NCBI GenBank assembly: GCA_011503125.2
Contig: WWBZ02000062.1
Location: forward strand, 496,001-560,000
DNA length: 64,000 nucleotides
Direction: 5' to 3'
From: Botryosphaeria dothidea
Taxonomy: Eukaryota > Ascomycota > Dothideomycetes > Botryosphaeriales > Botryosphaeriaceae
The notes beneath the pieces are model-generated. The model was not told where the DNA came from, did no database searches, and was given only the letters and a program-made list of their open reading frames with translations. A program made the translations under genes and the position numbers. Positions 1-12,727 of the stretch are shown here, piece after piece (the stretch's first letter is position 1; every line of letters begins with the position of its first letter).

Positions 1-1089
1 AATGAGATGAAAGAGAAAGTAGGCGTGTGTTCAGCTCTTACATGCCAACAGATATGCAGTCAGCTGTATGGACCCCAAGCCATATCTTCGATTCATCGCA
101 TCGCTTGTGCTGATCCGGAACAACCCAGTGCACGCAGGCCCCACAGAGTTCCCGGTAGGACTACGAAATCGAACGAGGAAGGGCAACCATGCGATGATAG
201 GTTGCCAAGGAGGAGACCCAAAATTGATACAATTAGCACTTCGGCCTGGAAGATAGTGTGTAAAGGAGATCATTTCTTTTCGTGGTTCTTTTAGATACCA
301 CTGTCTACTCCGCTCAAGAACTCTTCCTAGTATCATACGAGCTCTGCCTTTCCACTGGTGGCACTGTCTACGTCTCTGACCGGGACAACTTAGCCGAAGA
401 AACCCGCTGGTCTTCAGTCCGCGTGTGCTATTCGTCTGTTTTGTTTTGTTGCACTGGGCTTACTATATCTACGCCAATCATAAAATAGCCTAGAGATCTC
501 TGCGTGATTCGTCAAGGTGAATTTGTACGCCACGGGATGTGCGTCTAGGGTACTCATTAAACGCTCATGCTATGAATGATAGTCAAGACTTTATGCAGCT
601 TCACAGAGAGCCTTAGAAAGGTCGATCTCGGCGTCGGCGAGTAGAAAATTAAGAGGAAAATCGTAATCACCAGATTCTGCACAATTCAGGTTGCGGCAAG
701 AACGCGTCACATTGGCACTCTGGAAAGGTCCGATAGTGCAGCCGTGTAATCAGTGCGAAAAATTCATCAAAGCAGCTCAATGCAGCATAGGTCTGAAATC
801 TGGCACACAGCTTACATATATCGCTTGAGTGTTTAGTGCTAATCCAGAACGTTGTAAAAATCTGGTATCCCGGGAGAACGTACTAATGCCCACCGGCACC
901 CAACGCCTATGGTCTTTCTAGTAGTAATGGGGCATCCGATCTTTTTCGACCCAATCAGATGAAGAAAAAGAGAATAGGGAAAAACACCTTGCTTACCAAC
1001 CACCCGATCCCGCCTTTTCCTTTGCTCCAAGTAATCCAATCGTACATGTACGGATATCGTCTATTGTTTATCTTCGATGAAGAGAAAAA
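1..1089. other. Intergenic region at left edge, no gene recognised
   Basis: No open frame here carries a recognisable domain, and the short frames overlap on both strands with no family resemblance. The segment lies downstream of the SWIB-domain gene on the minus strand, so its right part probably holds that gene's 3' untranslated region. The left part could belong to a gene outside the window, but nothing seen supports one. Confidence 0.5.
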
Positions 1090-2832
1090 TCAATGAGCTT
1101 TCCCAGCCTTCGCCAACCACAGTCCCACACTCTCCAGAGCCCGATCTCCACCCCAAACGCTCTCCTTGCCACCGCGCCTGAATTCCTCGCTATACACATC
1201 CTCATTACCACCCCGCGTAGCCTCACCCAGGATGACCTCCAGGTCGCGCTGCTGGGAGCTGATCCAGCGCTTAACAAAATTGACCGGATCGGTGCTGAAT
1301 GCAGAGTAGAAGGAGTGCTTGGCCTTGGAGTGTTGGATGGCCTGGACGGCGAGCGCGAGAGACTCGTCCAGCGACGCGATTTGGTTGAGCATCTGCGGGT
1401 TGGTCGTGATGCGGGACATGGCGATGCGGAGGGGGTCGTCGAGCGGGACGAGCACGTCGTAGATGGTCTGCTGCGAAGCCGGCGTCAAGCCGTCGTCGGG
1501 TGTAATATACGACTTGTCGACGCGGATGGTGTACGGGAGCTGGTAGGGCGGGAGCGGGGACAGGTGGGGGAGGATCAGCCGGGGGATGTCCGGGAAGGGG
1601 ACGAAATCCCTGTTGTCGAAGAGCTGGGGTGTGTCAGTAGCTGGGATTTCCCTCGGGGGAGATTCTTTAATATAGACGTACCGCCTTCAATTGAGCGTCA
1701 CACCGGATTTTCCGGCTGTCCTCATCCTCTTGCAGGTTGTTGGCCTTGACGTAGATCCAAATGCCCATCAGAATTCCACCGCGGTCATCCTCCTCCGTGC
1801 CCAGTAGTTCGGCCAAAGGCGGGCTGAGCTTAAAGCGCTCGGGGTTCTCGTCGCGGAATAGATTCACGGTCACGTTGATATTCTCGTCGCTCTTGCGCTC
1901 AAACTCTAGCGTGTCGAAATTTGCGGCGGAGTCGTTCGCGTTGGCTGAGTTTTCGGGCTTCTTCCATTCGATCGAGGTGTAGCCGTCAGGCTGAAGGGAT
2001 TGCGAGCGGTCGAAGTTGATGGTGATTTGCTTGAAGAAATGCGACAGCTTTGTGCGCTGGTTACCGGCAGGCTTCCCCGACTTTGTCTTCTTCGCAGCAT
2101 CGCCCTCGTCCTGCTCCATAGCATCCTCATTCTTCTTCTCCTCGGCTTGCTCCTTGTCGGCTTCCTCGTCCTTATCATCGTCGAGCAGGCGACCCTCAAT
2201 CTTTACGCGGTATGTGGCCTGACTCTCGCTGCCAAAGTCGAAGGCGTCTGGGTCCATGCTCGTGTTCTGCCAGGGCTGGTTCTCGGCGGTATTGCTGATC
2301 CACACACGCATGGTACGGTATCGAGTGAAGTTGCGGGCGCTGCTTTCGGTGATGTCGAGGCGCTTGCGCATCATGACGGCGTCGAGTTTGCGCTCGGCGT
2401 CGCGCAGCTGGCGGTAGCGCTGGACGCCATCGCCGACGACCAGCTCCTCAATGCCGTCGGGGATGTTCTTGTCGGTGGGCTTGCGCGATTGGCGCTTGGC
2501 CAGCTCGCGCTTCTGCATCTCAGCCTGCTGCTGGGCGTGCAGTTGCTGGGGGGTGATGGTGGGCTGGGGGTGTCCGGTCGACACCATGGGACCTATGCGG
2601 CGGCGCATCGTGGTGCTCAGATCAGTAAATTTGATCATGGGGCGATTGCAGTCGCGAGGGCGGAGGGCTGTTGCTGTGGCATGATAGGGCGTCGCTGCCT
2701 CTGTTCGCCGAGCCCAGTCTAGAGCGCGTGTTTCTTACCTGGACCTCGTCTGCCGGCAGCAGCGTGCGCCGGCGACGCGCGCTGGGCAGCAGCAGCCTGC
2801 GGCGGATAATTCCGGTATTGAGCCTGCATCAT
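1090..2832 (-). CDS. SWI/SNF and RSC complex subunit with SWIB domain (Snf12/Rsc6/Ssr3, BAF60 family)
   Basis: Nuclear chromatin-remodelling subunit of about 548 aa. Three exons join in frame: 2832-2739, 2700-1682 and 1623-1090. The first intron has donor GTAAGA and an acceptor near 2701; the second has GTACGT and CCCCAG. Exon 1 encodes the start MMQAQYRNYPPQ, typical of fungal members. The central part holds the RKPTDKNIPDG..VQRY segment and the MRVWISNT..NQPW block of BAF60 proteins, followed by an acidic lysine-rich linker. The SWIB fold (FKLSPPLAELLGT...GIWIYVKANNLQ) spans roughly residues 325-395 and crosses the second intron. The C-terminal helices are also as in the family. The first acceptor is uncertain, because CAG sites 27 and 30 nt further in (exon starts at 2673 and 2670) stay in frame. 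Assignment to SWI/SNF, RSC or both follows family knowledge, not this sequence. Confidence 0.9.
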
Positions 2833-3416
2833 GGACACCGCGCAGCAACAGACGATGGACTAGCGATGATGGAAGGGTCGAAGTGAGCGGCGGAGGGGAG
2901 GTGTGGACGACGCAGGGTGCGGCGCGCTGGTGCAGGACGCGTCGTTCAGAGTTCAGAAGGCGCTTTTTGATTCGCTGCACGGCCAAGGGGGCGGGGAAAG
3001 CACCTCCACGACCAGGCGGAAGAGCACCGCTACGCCACGCCTCACACATACCGCTTCTATAGGCGCTGTATCTGCTGCGCTGCCCGGCTCTTGCGGCTCT
3101 GGTTCCTGCCTTACTGCGCTCCAGCCCATTCGCATGACACACTCTGAGTCTCAGCCCAGCCTTCTCAAACTGCACTCCACTTTCTTTTTGATCCGTGATA
3201 AATAATCGCCTATCCCTCTTCATTCTGCTCTGTGTGCATTTTCTTCCGCTTTTGTTGCGTTGGTTTTTTCTCTGTTCGCGCTTTAGCGCTTGCTGTTTGA
3301 TACCCTTCTTTTTGTCTGTGGCGCCGCTTGGTCGGTCTTCCCGTAAATACTTCAATTCATCATCGTCATCGTCATCATCGACATCGCCATCACCATCACC
3401 GTCAACACCACCCAAA
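2833..3416. promoter_or_regulatory. Divergent promoter region with CAT/CGT-rich leader
   Basis: This 0.58 kb lies between the SWIB gene and the amidohydrolase gene, which point away from each other, so it should hold both promoters. At about 3357-3412, just before the amidohydrolase ATG, there is an imperfect trinucleotide run of CAT, CGT and CAC units. No clear TATA box was picked out. Confidence 0.5.
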
Positions 3417-4938
3417 ATGGCCGGCGCTTACCTCGCCTCGATGGGCATCAATTTGGACGCGGAAATGGAGAAGATCCAATTTTCCAATGAGAAACCTCCC
3501 CCACACGAGCTGGCCAGCACGGACGTCGCGAAGCCGAAATCCAAACCCCGCCACCAGCCTCCTCCGCGCTATTCAGACGTCTTCGCCCCCAAGCCCATCT
3601 CTAGGATCACTGCCGTACGCCTACCTGGCCAACCTTCTTCCGAGTTGTGGGACATTGGCATCACCGATGGCCGAATTTCGTCTATCGAGAGGCACAACGA
3701 CCGAGTTCCCCGTTTGAGCCATCTCCCAGGAGTCCTGGATGCTCAAGAACGGCTGGTCGCCCCCTCTCTCTGCCATGCGCATATCCACCTGGACAAGTGC
3801 TTTCTCCTTCAGGATCCTAAGTACAGTGATCTTGAGATCCTGAATGGAGACTTCCAAGAAGCCATGAGCCTGACCAGTCAGGCGAAGTCACGCTTCGAGG
3901 AAGAGGACCTACTCCGGCGCGGGAGGCAGTTGATTCAAGAGAGCATCCACCATGGCGTGACCGCGATGCGTGCCTTCGTCGAGGTCGATGCCGATGTGGA
4001 GTTCAAATGCCTCGATGCTGGTCTACTGTTGAAGGAGGAGTTTGCCGATAAGTGTGACGTGCAGATCTGTGCCTTTGCCCAGCTGCCGCTGTTCTCCGGC
4101 CTTGACGGAGGAGAGGTCATTCGGAAGCTCATGACTGCTGCCTCCAAGAGATATGGAGTGGATGTGCTCGGAAGCACGCCATACGTCGAGGCCGATGAGG
4201 TCAAGATGAAGATGAACGTGCGGTGGATCAGCTCGCTTGCTCTTGCTCAGGACAAGCTCTTGGATTTCCACATGGACTACAACCTCGAGAAGTCCAAGAA
4301 GCCCTTCATTTGGGATGCTTTGGATATCATTAAGGGAAGGTGTTGGGCGGACAGGGAGGGGAAGCTGATCACCATGGGTCATTGCACACGCTTGACCTAC
4401 TTCGATTCGCAGGATTGGAGGAGGCTAAAGGAAAAGATCGGAGATCTCCCGGTGTCTTTTGTGGGCCTGCCAACAAGTGATCTGTTCATGATGAGGACCA
4501 AGGAGAACGTCCGAGGGACGTTGAACGTGCCGAAGATGATCCAGGAACACGGGTTGCAGGCTGCTATCGCTGTCAACAATGTTGGCAATGCATTCACGCC
4601 GCAAGGGAACTGTGATCCTCTTGCAGTTGCCAGTATGGGTGTTGGCATCTATCAGGCCGCTACGAAGAAAGATACAGAAGTCTTATACGTAAGTGATGCA
4701 TGGAGATCTCTACTTTCTACACACTGACACTTTTCAGGAATGCGTGTCGAACCGGGCCAAGGCAGCTATTGGATTGGAAGCACCATCCTTCCAGCTGAAG
4801 CCTGGTGATCCAGCCGATCTGGTGATATTCGATGGTGCTGGTGTTGGCTGGAGGAGTAGAAAGAGTGTGGTGGAAGCAGTTTATGACCCTGGCAACATGA
4901 GAACAACGATGAAGGGCGGACGCATAACTACCAACTGA
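3417..4938 (+). CDS. Amidohydrolase-superfamily protein, cytosine deaminase (CodA)-like
   Basis: Metal-dependent hydrolase of the amidohydrolase superfamily, 490 aa, probably cytosolic (no signal peptide). Exons 3417-4688 and 4738-4938 join in phase 0 (GTAAGT donor, TTTTCAG acceptor). The ATG at 3417 sits in the good context CCAAAATGG; the longer open frame upstream is a CAT-rich leader. Metal motif CHAHIHLDK is at about residues 118-126, and a second histidine lies in MGHCTRL near residue 320. The C-terminus has the usual amidohydrolase strand, KPGDPADLVIFDG. Compared from memory with bacterial CodA, the HCDE stretch reads HMDY, and the catalytic aspartate block (D-D-V) reads N-N-V. The true substrate is therefore open and the protein may not be a cytosine deaminase. 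Confidence 0.85.
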
Positions 4939-6966
4939 GGGATTTAAAGTCGCCTAAGACCCATTTCTGACAATACTACTTCAAGCTTCATTTCAAGTAT
5001 GCTGTGCAGAGCCGTGTTCCGGTGATTCGAAAGGTATAGCTTGCGGGTTTCGTTTGGCGGAAGTGGTCGGACACGATGCCAATGTTCAAGACTCTGCCCA
5101 CATTCCGAGTCACCTTGTACACGTCACGATATTCTTGACTGTCGTGTTGCGGTAAGACAACCACAGCCTCGACACGCACGACGACCCCACCGATCATCTC
5201 TCACCGTAATAAGATACCCATGCGATGTAGACTTTTCTTTATTTTTCTATGCTGTGATGTTGATGTTTTTTTGGAATCCTACTTCAAAATATTGCAGTGT
5301 TGCAAATGACAAGTCAAGAACGCTGGTTGATGACATGACAGCAGAAAAACCGCAGCGTGAGGATGGTCAGAGTGGCGGAGCACGAGAGGAAGAAAAATTC
5401 GGATGGTGGAGCGAGAAAGGTTCTTGGTTTCAAGACAAGTAATTGGTCTTTCCTTTATCACCAACCAGGGGCCACTAGTGCAGAATCGGACTTACAATAC
5501 CAGTTTTTGGAGTCTTTGAGAGAAAATCAAACGCAGAAGCCCACAGATCAGCGCTGGCACTGCCTTGGCGGCGCCGATCAGTCCATGTACGCGCATCTTA
5601 CAGGCGGTAACCGGCACCCTTGAATCTCGGCATCGGTGGTGATGAGGCAGAATCAGGCGCAGCTGAATAACTTGGGGACCGCGTAGGTTAAGGTTGGCGA
5701 TGTGCTCCGCCACAGGAGGCCAGGCAGAGTATTATTATCGATATGGGCAGCCGGCAACCAGGCGATTGGCGCTTGATAAGGCTTCCAAAAATGGAGGTCG
5801 ATGATGCCCGCCCGCAGCGTTCCGGATCCGCGCGAAGCCGCTGGGTCGGAACAAGCCACACTGGGCCCAGCGTGGTTAACGCCCCTGCGAGAGTGACGTG
5901 AGGGCGAAAGCGTCGAAGCTTGACGAAAAGCTAGTCCTAACGTGCAGCGCTTGCCAGGCCAACGGTGACGGCGATTCCCAGGTCCAGGTGCAATTCTGGT
6001 GCTTGATCATGCAGCAGTTGGGAGTCGATGGGTCGATGCAGTGCAGCGTTGTTGACGTGTGAGGTTGGTGTGGGCCATGTGCGCGGCCAAGCTCAGCGGC
6101 GGGACGGTGCTCGCGCTTTGACGCTGCGGAAGGCTGCGTGCGGTGCTCATGCGGAGCTCTGGGCGGCGGAGGTAAGGTCTTGGGCAGCCTGCTTCCGGGC
6201 GCGAGGCAGAGAATTGCGATGCTCTTTGGATGCCGTCCAGCCGACAGCCAAGAGCGCGCCCGATCGCATGCTGGCAGTTGAGCAGCTTGGTCTCTGGGCG
6301 CGACGCGCGGACGGGCAGATGTGGAGTTAATTGCTTCGCCTTGTTAATACGCGCTGACGTTATGAGTGGCCCGGCGGGCGGACCCTTGATGTACGGCGGC
6401 CTCAGCCCTCAGCAGCGTGCCTGGCCTCTCTGTACCTGCAGGGAACCTCGCACGCCGCAACGATCAGCGCTGCTGTCCTTCGAAACACCGCCAGCCCTGG
6501 GCCATGCTACCATGCCCCGGCGCGCCCCGCTAGCTGCACCCCCAGACTCTCCTCCGACGCTTCTCGTGAACTTTAAGTGCGCGCGTGTAGGAATACGAGC
6601 AGGCACGACCACGACTGCCGTTTTCCTCAGCCACCAGCGCCCCGGCCTCAGTCACTCGTTTCCCTGCGACTCCTCCAGCCTGCCATCGCGCGCCTTCCTC
6701 GAGTCAGCAGGCCTCGCCCCGTCCACGCACCACCCTCGCGCAGGAAGCGGCGGCGGAGCACGGGACGTGTACGTGTACGTGTAGGAGCTCCACGCGCATC
6801 CGCTCGTGAGCTGCAGCTCCATCGCAGCTCTTTCACCCCTCACCGAGCAACCACAACGACACACCACCGCTCTGGCCTCTCACAGCATCGCTACCTCGCC
6901 GACCGAGACCCGTTAGTGCTACGCATATTCTTCATCCCTTGCCGCAAACCCCTTCCATGACTCCAG
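4939..6966. other. 2 kb intergenic region
   Basis: This holds the 3' region of the amidohydrolase gene and the promoter and leader of the HECT ligase gene. From about 6400 the DNA is C-rich and pyrimidine-rich, as in many fungal leaders. A short GTGTACGTGTACGTGTA repeat is near 6766-6783. No frame with family resemblance was seen. Confidence 0.5.
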
Positions 6967-9900
6967 ATGCCGTCCTTTGGCAGCAAGCAGCATAACCGGT
7001 CGATCAGCCACCCGTTTCCTTCCCTCTTCGGCGGCGGCAAGAAATCAAGACCAAACGGCTCCCCCAATGGCGACTACCTCGACGAGTCCGACCCCTACGT
7101 TCAGACCACGCCGTATGCCGACTATGGCGCCTCGAGGGGTCGCCCGGCCCCGAGCAGACGCGAAGAAGTGACCGGCAACTGCATGACCTGCGACTCCAAG
7201 GTCCGCTATCCGCGCGGCTTGACGACTTTCCGCTGCTCAGCATGTCTCATGGTCAACGACCTTGTTCCCGTATCCGACGACCGCCCCGGTCGCAATCAGC
7301 CGAGCACAGGACACCCGAGCAGGCCGATGCCCTTGACCGTGGATCGAGCAAACTACATAATAGGCCGCTGTTTGGAGTCATACCTGCACAACTTGGTGGA
7401 GAGACGCAGCAGGAGCAGCCAGGAAAGCCTTGACCGCCCGAGAGCGAGCCAAGACAGTGAAGGTCCCCCCAGAGGGAGTATTGACGGTGCCTGCCCCAGG
7501 GTGAGCGAGGACAAGGAACGATCCCACAACAGCCGTCTTGCGCCCATGCCCATCCGGCCGCGAGCGCACAGTGCAGGCCGGCCGATGATCTCTGTCTCTC
7601 CTCCTTCAGCTATGGAGAAACCCAACGGCTTCGATGCGTTAAAGGGAGGTAAGAATCCACCGATGCCGATTGGACCCTGCGGGCCTCCTACTCCCGACGA
7701 GATTCTTGCTCCTCCGCCGACCCTAAGGCATCCACCGCGGCCTGGAATGGCCCCCAGTCCGTCTAACCGCAGACCGCCCCCGCCACCACTTCATCCGCCT
7801 CCTCCCCCGCCTGGTCTTCCTGGCGGCCATGCCGGTCGTGGTTCGCCAAGAGAAATTCCTCCTCATGCGGGATCTCTTCCTCCCCATGGGGCTCCGCCGC
7901 TCTCCCCAGTCGAAATCGCGGAGAGGCGGCGTTATGAGCAAGTCAAGATGATATTCCGGCCGCTGGAAGACTACTTGATTGCAAGCTATGGAAATTTCGA
8001 TTGCTTGAACACCGCCTTTATGCTTGGAAGGGCTCGTCATACCCCGAGGACGCGGAGTGAGGGAGCTTCGACCAGGGAAAGGCCAGCCCCCAGACCCCAG
8101 GCCCCTGCTCCAACCGCAGCAGATGTAGAGTTCTTGGAAGCTGACGCCAGAATGCTCATGATTGGTGACATTGGTGAGAACGCTTCCTGGTGGCCAGGTC
8201 GTCCTGAAAAGGAATCACCAAAACAGGCCTCGAACTTGAACCCTGGAAAGCCGAGTTCAGATGCGATAATAGTGAATCATAAGTCACCACTCATCAACTG
8301 GACTGAAGCTCAGCACTGGTACGAAACCGTGAACGGAGCTGGAACGAACTGGAGGGAAAGAATGGAAGAGATGCCTAATCTGGATTTCCCGGACGAACTG
8401 ATTCGAAATGCGGATGAGGAGATTCGAGACGCTCGGATACACGTACAAAGAACGTTGCTCAAGGTCACAGAAAATTTCTTGAAGAGACCTGGGCGCCCGA
8501 TAGAGGACCCTGAGGATCTTCGCTTTCTGTTGATCATTCTTTACAACCCGATGCTTCATGGGAATGCAAGCTCAAGATCGCCGCCTCCAAGGCCCCCGCC
8601 AGTGGTGCGCCCGAGACAAGGATCCAACCCCAATCAACCCCCGGCACTTGGACCACCTCCTCCACTAGGAAGGCCACCTGGAAATGGGACGTCATCCCCT
8701 GCACCCAGACGCACTGTCAGCAACGCAAATCGGGAACCAGGCCAACATTCGGGCATCATCAAAAGAATTCTAGGTTTGCTGTCTAACCTGGACAACGAGT
8801 GTCACAGGTACCTTACCACGTGGTTCTCCAGATTTTCTGAAGACAACTTCCGTCGCATGGTTGATTTGGTGGGCAAGTTCGTGACGTATCGTCTCACCAG
8901 ACAGCCCAGAAGGCGAAGCAATTCCGGCAACCCGACTGCTGGGCTGATTCCAGAATTTGGGTCTCACGGGGCAACTTCGGCCCAACTGCATGCTGCGCTG
9001 GGTCTTTCAGGTTCTGGACCAAAGTCTGATGACCGCACAGGGGAAACCTCGTACAGCGAGGACTGGCAAATCAGAGCGGCTGCCAAGGTCATGGCTTTGC
9101 TTTTCGCAGCGAACAACACATACCACAACAGGAAGACCGACCCTGTCAATATCTCCCCCTCTCTGCATGGTCAACCTAGCGCAGGTCTCGCGGCCCGTGA
9201 GCGAGCGAGAGCACATGGTCAACTCCTGCCGACCTCTGACTTTTACAATACTCTCCTCGACTTTCACGACCTGATTGCAGACTTCGAAGCATGGGAGAAA
9301 CGGACTGCGAAGTTTTCCTTCTGCCAGTATCCGTTCTTCTTGTCTATCGGTGCCAAAATCAAGATTATGGAGCATGATGCTCGACGACAAATGGAGAACA
9401 AGGCCAGGGAGGCTTTCTTTGACAGCATTCTAGGCAACAAGAATTTGGAACAATACTTTAGTCTCCGTGTCCGGAGAGAATGCCTTGTAGAGGACAGCCT
9501 GCGCAGGATCAGTGAGGTCGTGGGTGGTGGAGGCGAGGACATTAAAAAGGGTCTGAGAGTCCACTTTGTTGGCGAAGAGGGTGTTGATGCTGGTGGTCTG
9601 CGGAAAGAATGGTTCCTCATGTTGGTCAGAGAGCTCTTTGACCCCAACCATGGTAAGTGCTTAAGTCCAGGCTCCGTTTACTCTCGAAGAAGAGTAGTCG
9701 GTGAGACTCTATTTTGAACAGGCATGGTAACGGATGCAGGAATGTTCGTATACGACGAGGACTCGCAATTCTGCTACTTCAACCCCAATACCTTTGAACA
9801 ATCCGACCAGTTCTTTCTTGTCGGTGCTGTTCTTGGGCTCGCCCTCTACAACTCTACTATCCTCGATGTAGCCTTACCTCCCTTCGCGTTCAAGAAGCTC

Positions 9901-10683
9901 CTTGCCTCTGCTCCTACGAAGAACGGCGTGGCGCCGGCGTCACGGAACAGGATCGACTACACCTTGGACGATCTTGCTGAATTCCGTCCACGACTCGCTA
10001 AGGGATTGCGACAATTGTTGGAGTTCGAAGGCGATGTTGAGGCAACCTTCTGTCGAGACTTTGTTGCCGAAATCGAGCGGTACGGTGTGGTGCATGAGGT
10101 CCCTCTTTGCAAAGATGGCGCAAATAGGCCTGTGACCAATGCGAATCGCAAGGAGTTCGTCGACTTGTACGTGCGGTATTTCCTCGATACCGCTGTTGCT
10201 CGTCAATTCGACCCTTTCCGCCGTGGCTTCTTCACTGTTTGTGGTGGCAATGCTCTGAGCCTGTTCCGCTCCGAGGAAATCGAGCTTATGGTCCGCGGTT
10301 CTGATGAGCCTCTTGACGTGGCCTCGGTCCGGGCTGTGGCGGTCTACGAGGGCTGGAGTGATCCAGCTCACGGCGGCCGGAAGGCCGACCGCCCTGGTGA
10401 GCAAATACTCGTCCTTCGCTGGTTCTGGGAGTTTTTCGAGAGCGCCTCTCCAGCCGATCAACGCAAGATTCTCTCCTTCATCACCGGCTCCGACCGCATC
10501 CCGGCCGTCGGCGCGACGAATCTGGTCATCAAGATCGGCTGCCTCGGGGACGACTGTGACAGGTTCCCCGTTGCGCGGACATGCTTCAACATGCTGCAAT
10601 TGTACAAATACAAGAGCAGACAGAAGCTCATAGATAAGCTGTGGCGCGCAGTTTTGGAGAGCGAGGGATTCGGCTTGAAGTAA
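6967..10683 (+). CDS. HECT-type E3 ubiquitin ligase, Hul4-like, with N-terminal LSD1-like zinc finger
   Basis: Forms a thioester with ubiquitin and passes it to substrates. The protein is 1215 aa. Exon 1 (6967-9652) and exon 2 (9722-10683) join in phase 1 (GTAAGT donor, TTGAACAG acceptor). Near residues 72-98 a CMTC..YPRG..RCSAC pattern matches the C-x2-C...C-x2-C LSD1-type zinc finger. Residues about 200-360 and 540-600 are proline-rich and probably disordered. The HECT domain fills the last 350 residues, with EEGVDAGGLRKEWF and the catalytic cysteine in PVARTCFNML (about Cys1183, 33 residues from the end). The terminal EGFGLK is the classic HECT tail. The start codon is the first ATG in this frame after a C-rich leader; another ATG at 6957 is out of frame. 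Confidence 0.93.
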
Positions 10684-11452
10684 CTTCCTACTACCCTAAA
10701 CCTCGCTATAACCACCTAACCGTGCGTGCGTGTGTGCGGCTTTTTCCTGCTAGCGAACATTCCTTAGACCTGGTTTCCTAATATTTTCCCAATGCCTCTT
10801 TTGCGCCTCTCTGATCTTATAACGGTTGGACACCGAGCATTAATCATCATCGAATCACTCACGTTTGGCGTTCCTTTTTTTTTTTATCCCATCAAGGACG
10901 GTGTCCGGTGCGGGTCAGGGTCAAGAGTGAAGCGCTTCATTCATTGGGTTGGCGTTCCTTTTTTAGCGGAGTTTTTCTCATCGTCCCTTCTTGGCAGTGA
11001 ACAAAACTGCGGGGCACATTTGATAGGGAAAGAGGATGTTTCATCTCTCTCTGAGCAATTGGGCACCAAAGATGCAGATGGGTCTTTGTTTTTGAGACTT
11101 TGAAAGTACTCGGGACCATCAGTGGTATTTTGTACGTAAGAGTGGGGCTGGCTGCTCCCGCGGTGTGTGCGGGCTGGATGGGACGGATCGCGGAAGGTAC
11201 TACTATAGAGAGCGTAGGCGTAGTGGGCTAGTCTTGAAAGCTTTCGCATGCGTGTGCTTTTGGAGATGCTCTGTGAGGATTGCATGGCGAATAGTGGGCA
11301 GTAAGCATTCTAATAGTATGTGACTCCCTGTCTCTTTTAGACAGCAGTTGTTGTGCACATTCAAAGGTTACCGCAGATTCTTCATGCTGAAGAGAAGTAT
11401 CTATTTGCCTTGTTCAACCCATGAAATTGTAGCCTGATCTGCAGTTTCCTTT
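10684..11452. other. Intergenic region between convergent genes
   Basis: Downstream sequence of the HECT ligase gene and of the BTB gene on the opposite strand. It has a T-run near 10877 and the phrase GGCGTTCCTTTTTT twice (about 10866 and 10951). No gene seen. Confidence 0.5.
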
Positions 11453-12350
11453 TCAAGCCTGCCATTGACACACCTCCTCTCCGTGGCCGCAGGCCCAGCA
11501 ATATAGCTTATCATCATAGTCCAAATCATCCAAATCGCAGGGGCCATCTGGCAAGTGCGTACTGCAGTCGGAGCAGGGGTTGAATCTCTTCATGATCGCC
11601 ACATCCAGCGTCTCCTTGTCCTTCTTCTGCTTGAGCTCCTTCTGAAGCGCCTCCGCCACGTCCAAGCTCAACTCTGAAATATTCCATGATGTCTCCACGA
11701 ATACTTTGTCATCCTTCAGCTCGTCCAAATGTTCGCTGGCGACCTTGACCACACATTCCCTCAGCCTATTGCTACTACTCAGTGCCGTGGAATAGGTGAA
11801 TTCGATCGCTCTGCGGAGTCGGCTACCCTTCCAGAAGTCCTTCCGCATGACTTCAGCCTCGAATCGCTCTCTCGCCAGCGTCTCTAGGCCACTGACCTGG
11901 AAGAAGTCTGCCGCAGCGCAGAGCTCGGCATGGATGAGGAACGTGCACGATTCGACTGTGTAGTTGTGACGATAAAAGTACTCGAGCAGTCGGCCGACGA
12001 CGGCGCTGCTTTCTTCGGTGAGGTCGATGATGCCATCCTGGGATTCCTGCGGCGAGTATGCTGTGAGTTGACGATGTTCATGTGCTGGATGGGTGAAGTG
12101 GACTTACCTTGAATCCGTGCTCGGGTTGACAGGCGTTGGCGAAGAAAGCGCTTTGGGAGCAGACGATACTCTTGTGGATGTTATAGACAGTGCCGTCCTT
12201 GCATCGGACCTTCAGGTCTGAGTAGAGAGGTGAGTCAAATAAGCTGCGTGTCTTCGGGTCAGCGGCTGGATGAGGTTTGGCGGGAGAAACAAGTGCTCAC
12301 TCTGATATGCCGGGAGACAAGCGCACCGGAGGTCCGTCGCCTAACGCCAT
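11453..12350 (-). CDS. BTB/POZ-domain protein with C-terminal Cys-pair (zinc-ribbon-like) tail
   Basis: 259 aa from three exons: 12350-12301, 12243-12108 and 12046-11453 (donors GTGAGC and GTAAGT, acceptors CGCAG and CGCAG). All junctions keep frame. The BTB fold begins DLFDSPLYSDLKVRCKDG and continues through the HKSIVCSQSAFF helix and the LLEYFYRHNY strand. BTB proteins dimerise and often recruit cullin 3. The C-terminus has CSDC and CWAC pairs about 29 residues apart, suggesting a bound metal. It is the divergent neighbour and evident paralogue of the gene starting at 12728: both have a short first exon ending in phase 2 just before the L-F-[DN]-S..LYSD block. Substrate or partner is unknown. 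Confidence 0.8.
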
Positions 12351-12727
12351 TGTGGCAGAGGTGTTGTCAGTTGTGAAGCTGAGTTGCGGAGGAATGAAAG
12401 TAGGAAGGAAGGAAGGAACAGTTCAAATAGTGATTCATTTTAGGTGAAAGCGTTTGACCAATGACGTAGTTACTTATGTAGATTCGCCTAAAGCAGTGCC
12501 TATTAGACTCGAATGTCTTAGCTTGAACATAAATTTTTGTTGCTGGATTCTAGGGAAATTGCTAGAATCGGCGAGTCTTTTGCGGTAGGTGAAAGTGAAC
12601 AGAGACGTCGGGCGGACACACTCTGTTGCCTGGGCAAACCTACATTCACCACGATATCTTCTTCTATAGATATACACACCTCCCGCCGTCTTTGCCGCAA
12701 GTTCTCTCTCACCCACATCCCATCGCA
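12351..12727. promoter_or_regulatory. Shared divergent promoter of the BTB gene pair
   Basis: These 377 bp separate the start codons of two head-to-head BTB paralogues, so regulatory sites are probably shared. GGAA-type repeats (ggaaggaaggaac) lie at about 12408-12421. No motif was recognised with certainty. Confidence 0.4.
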
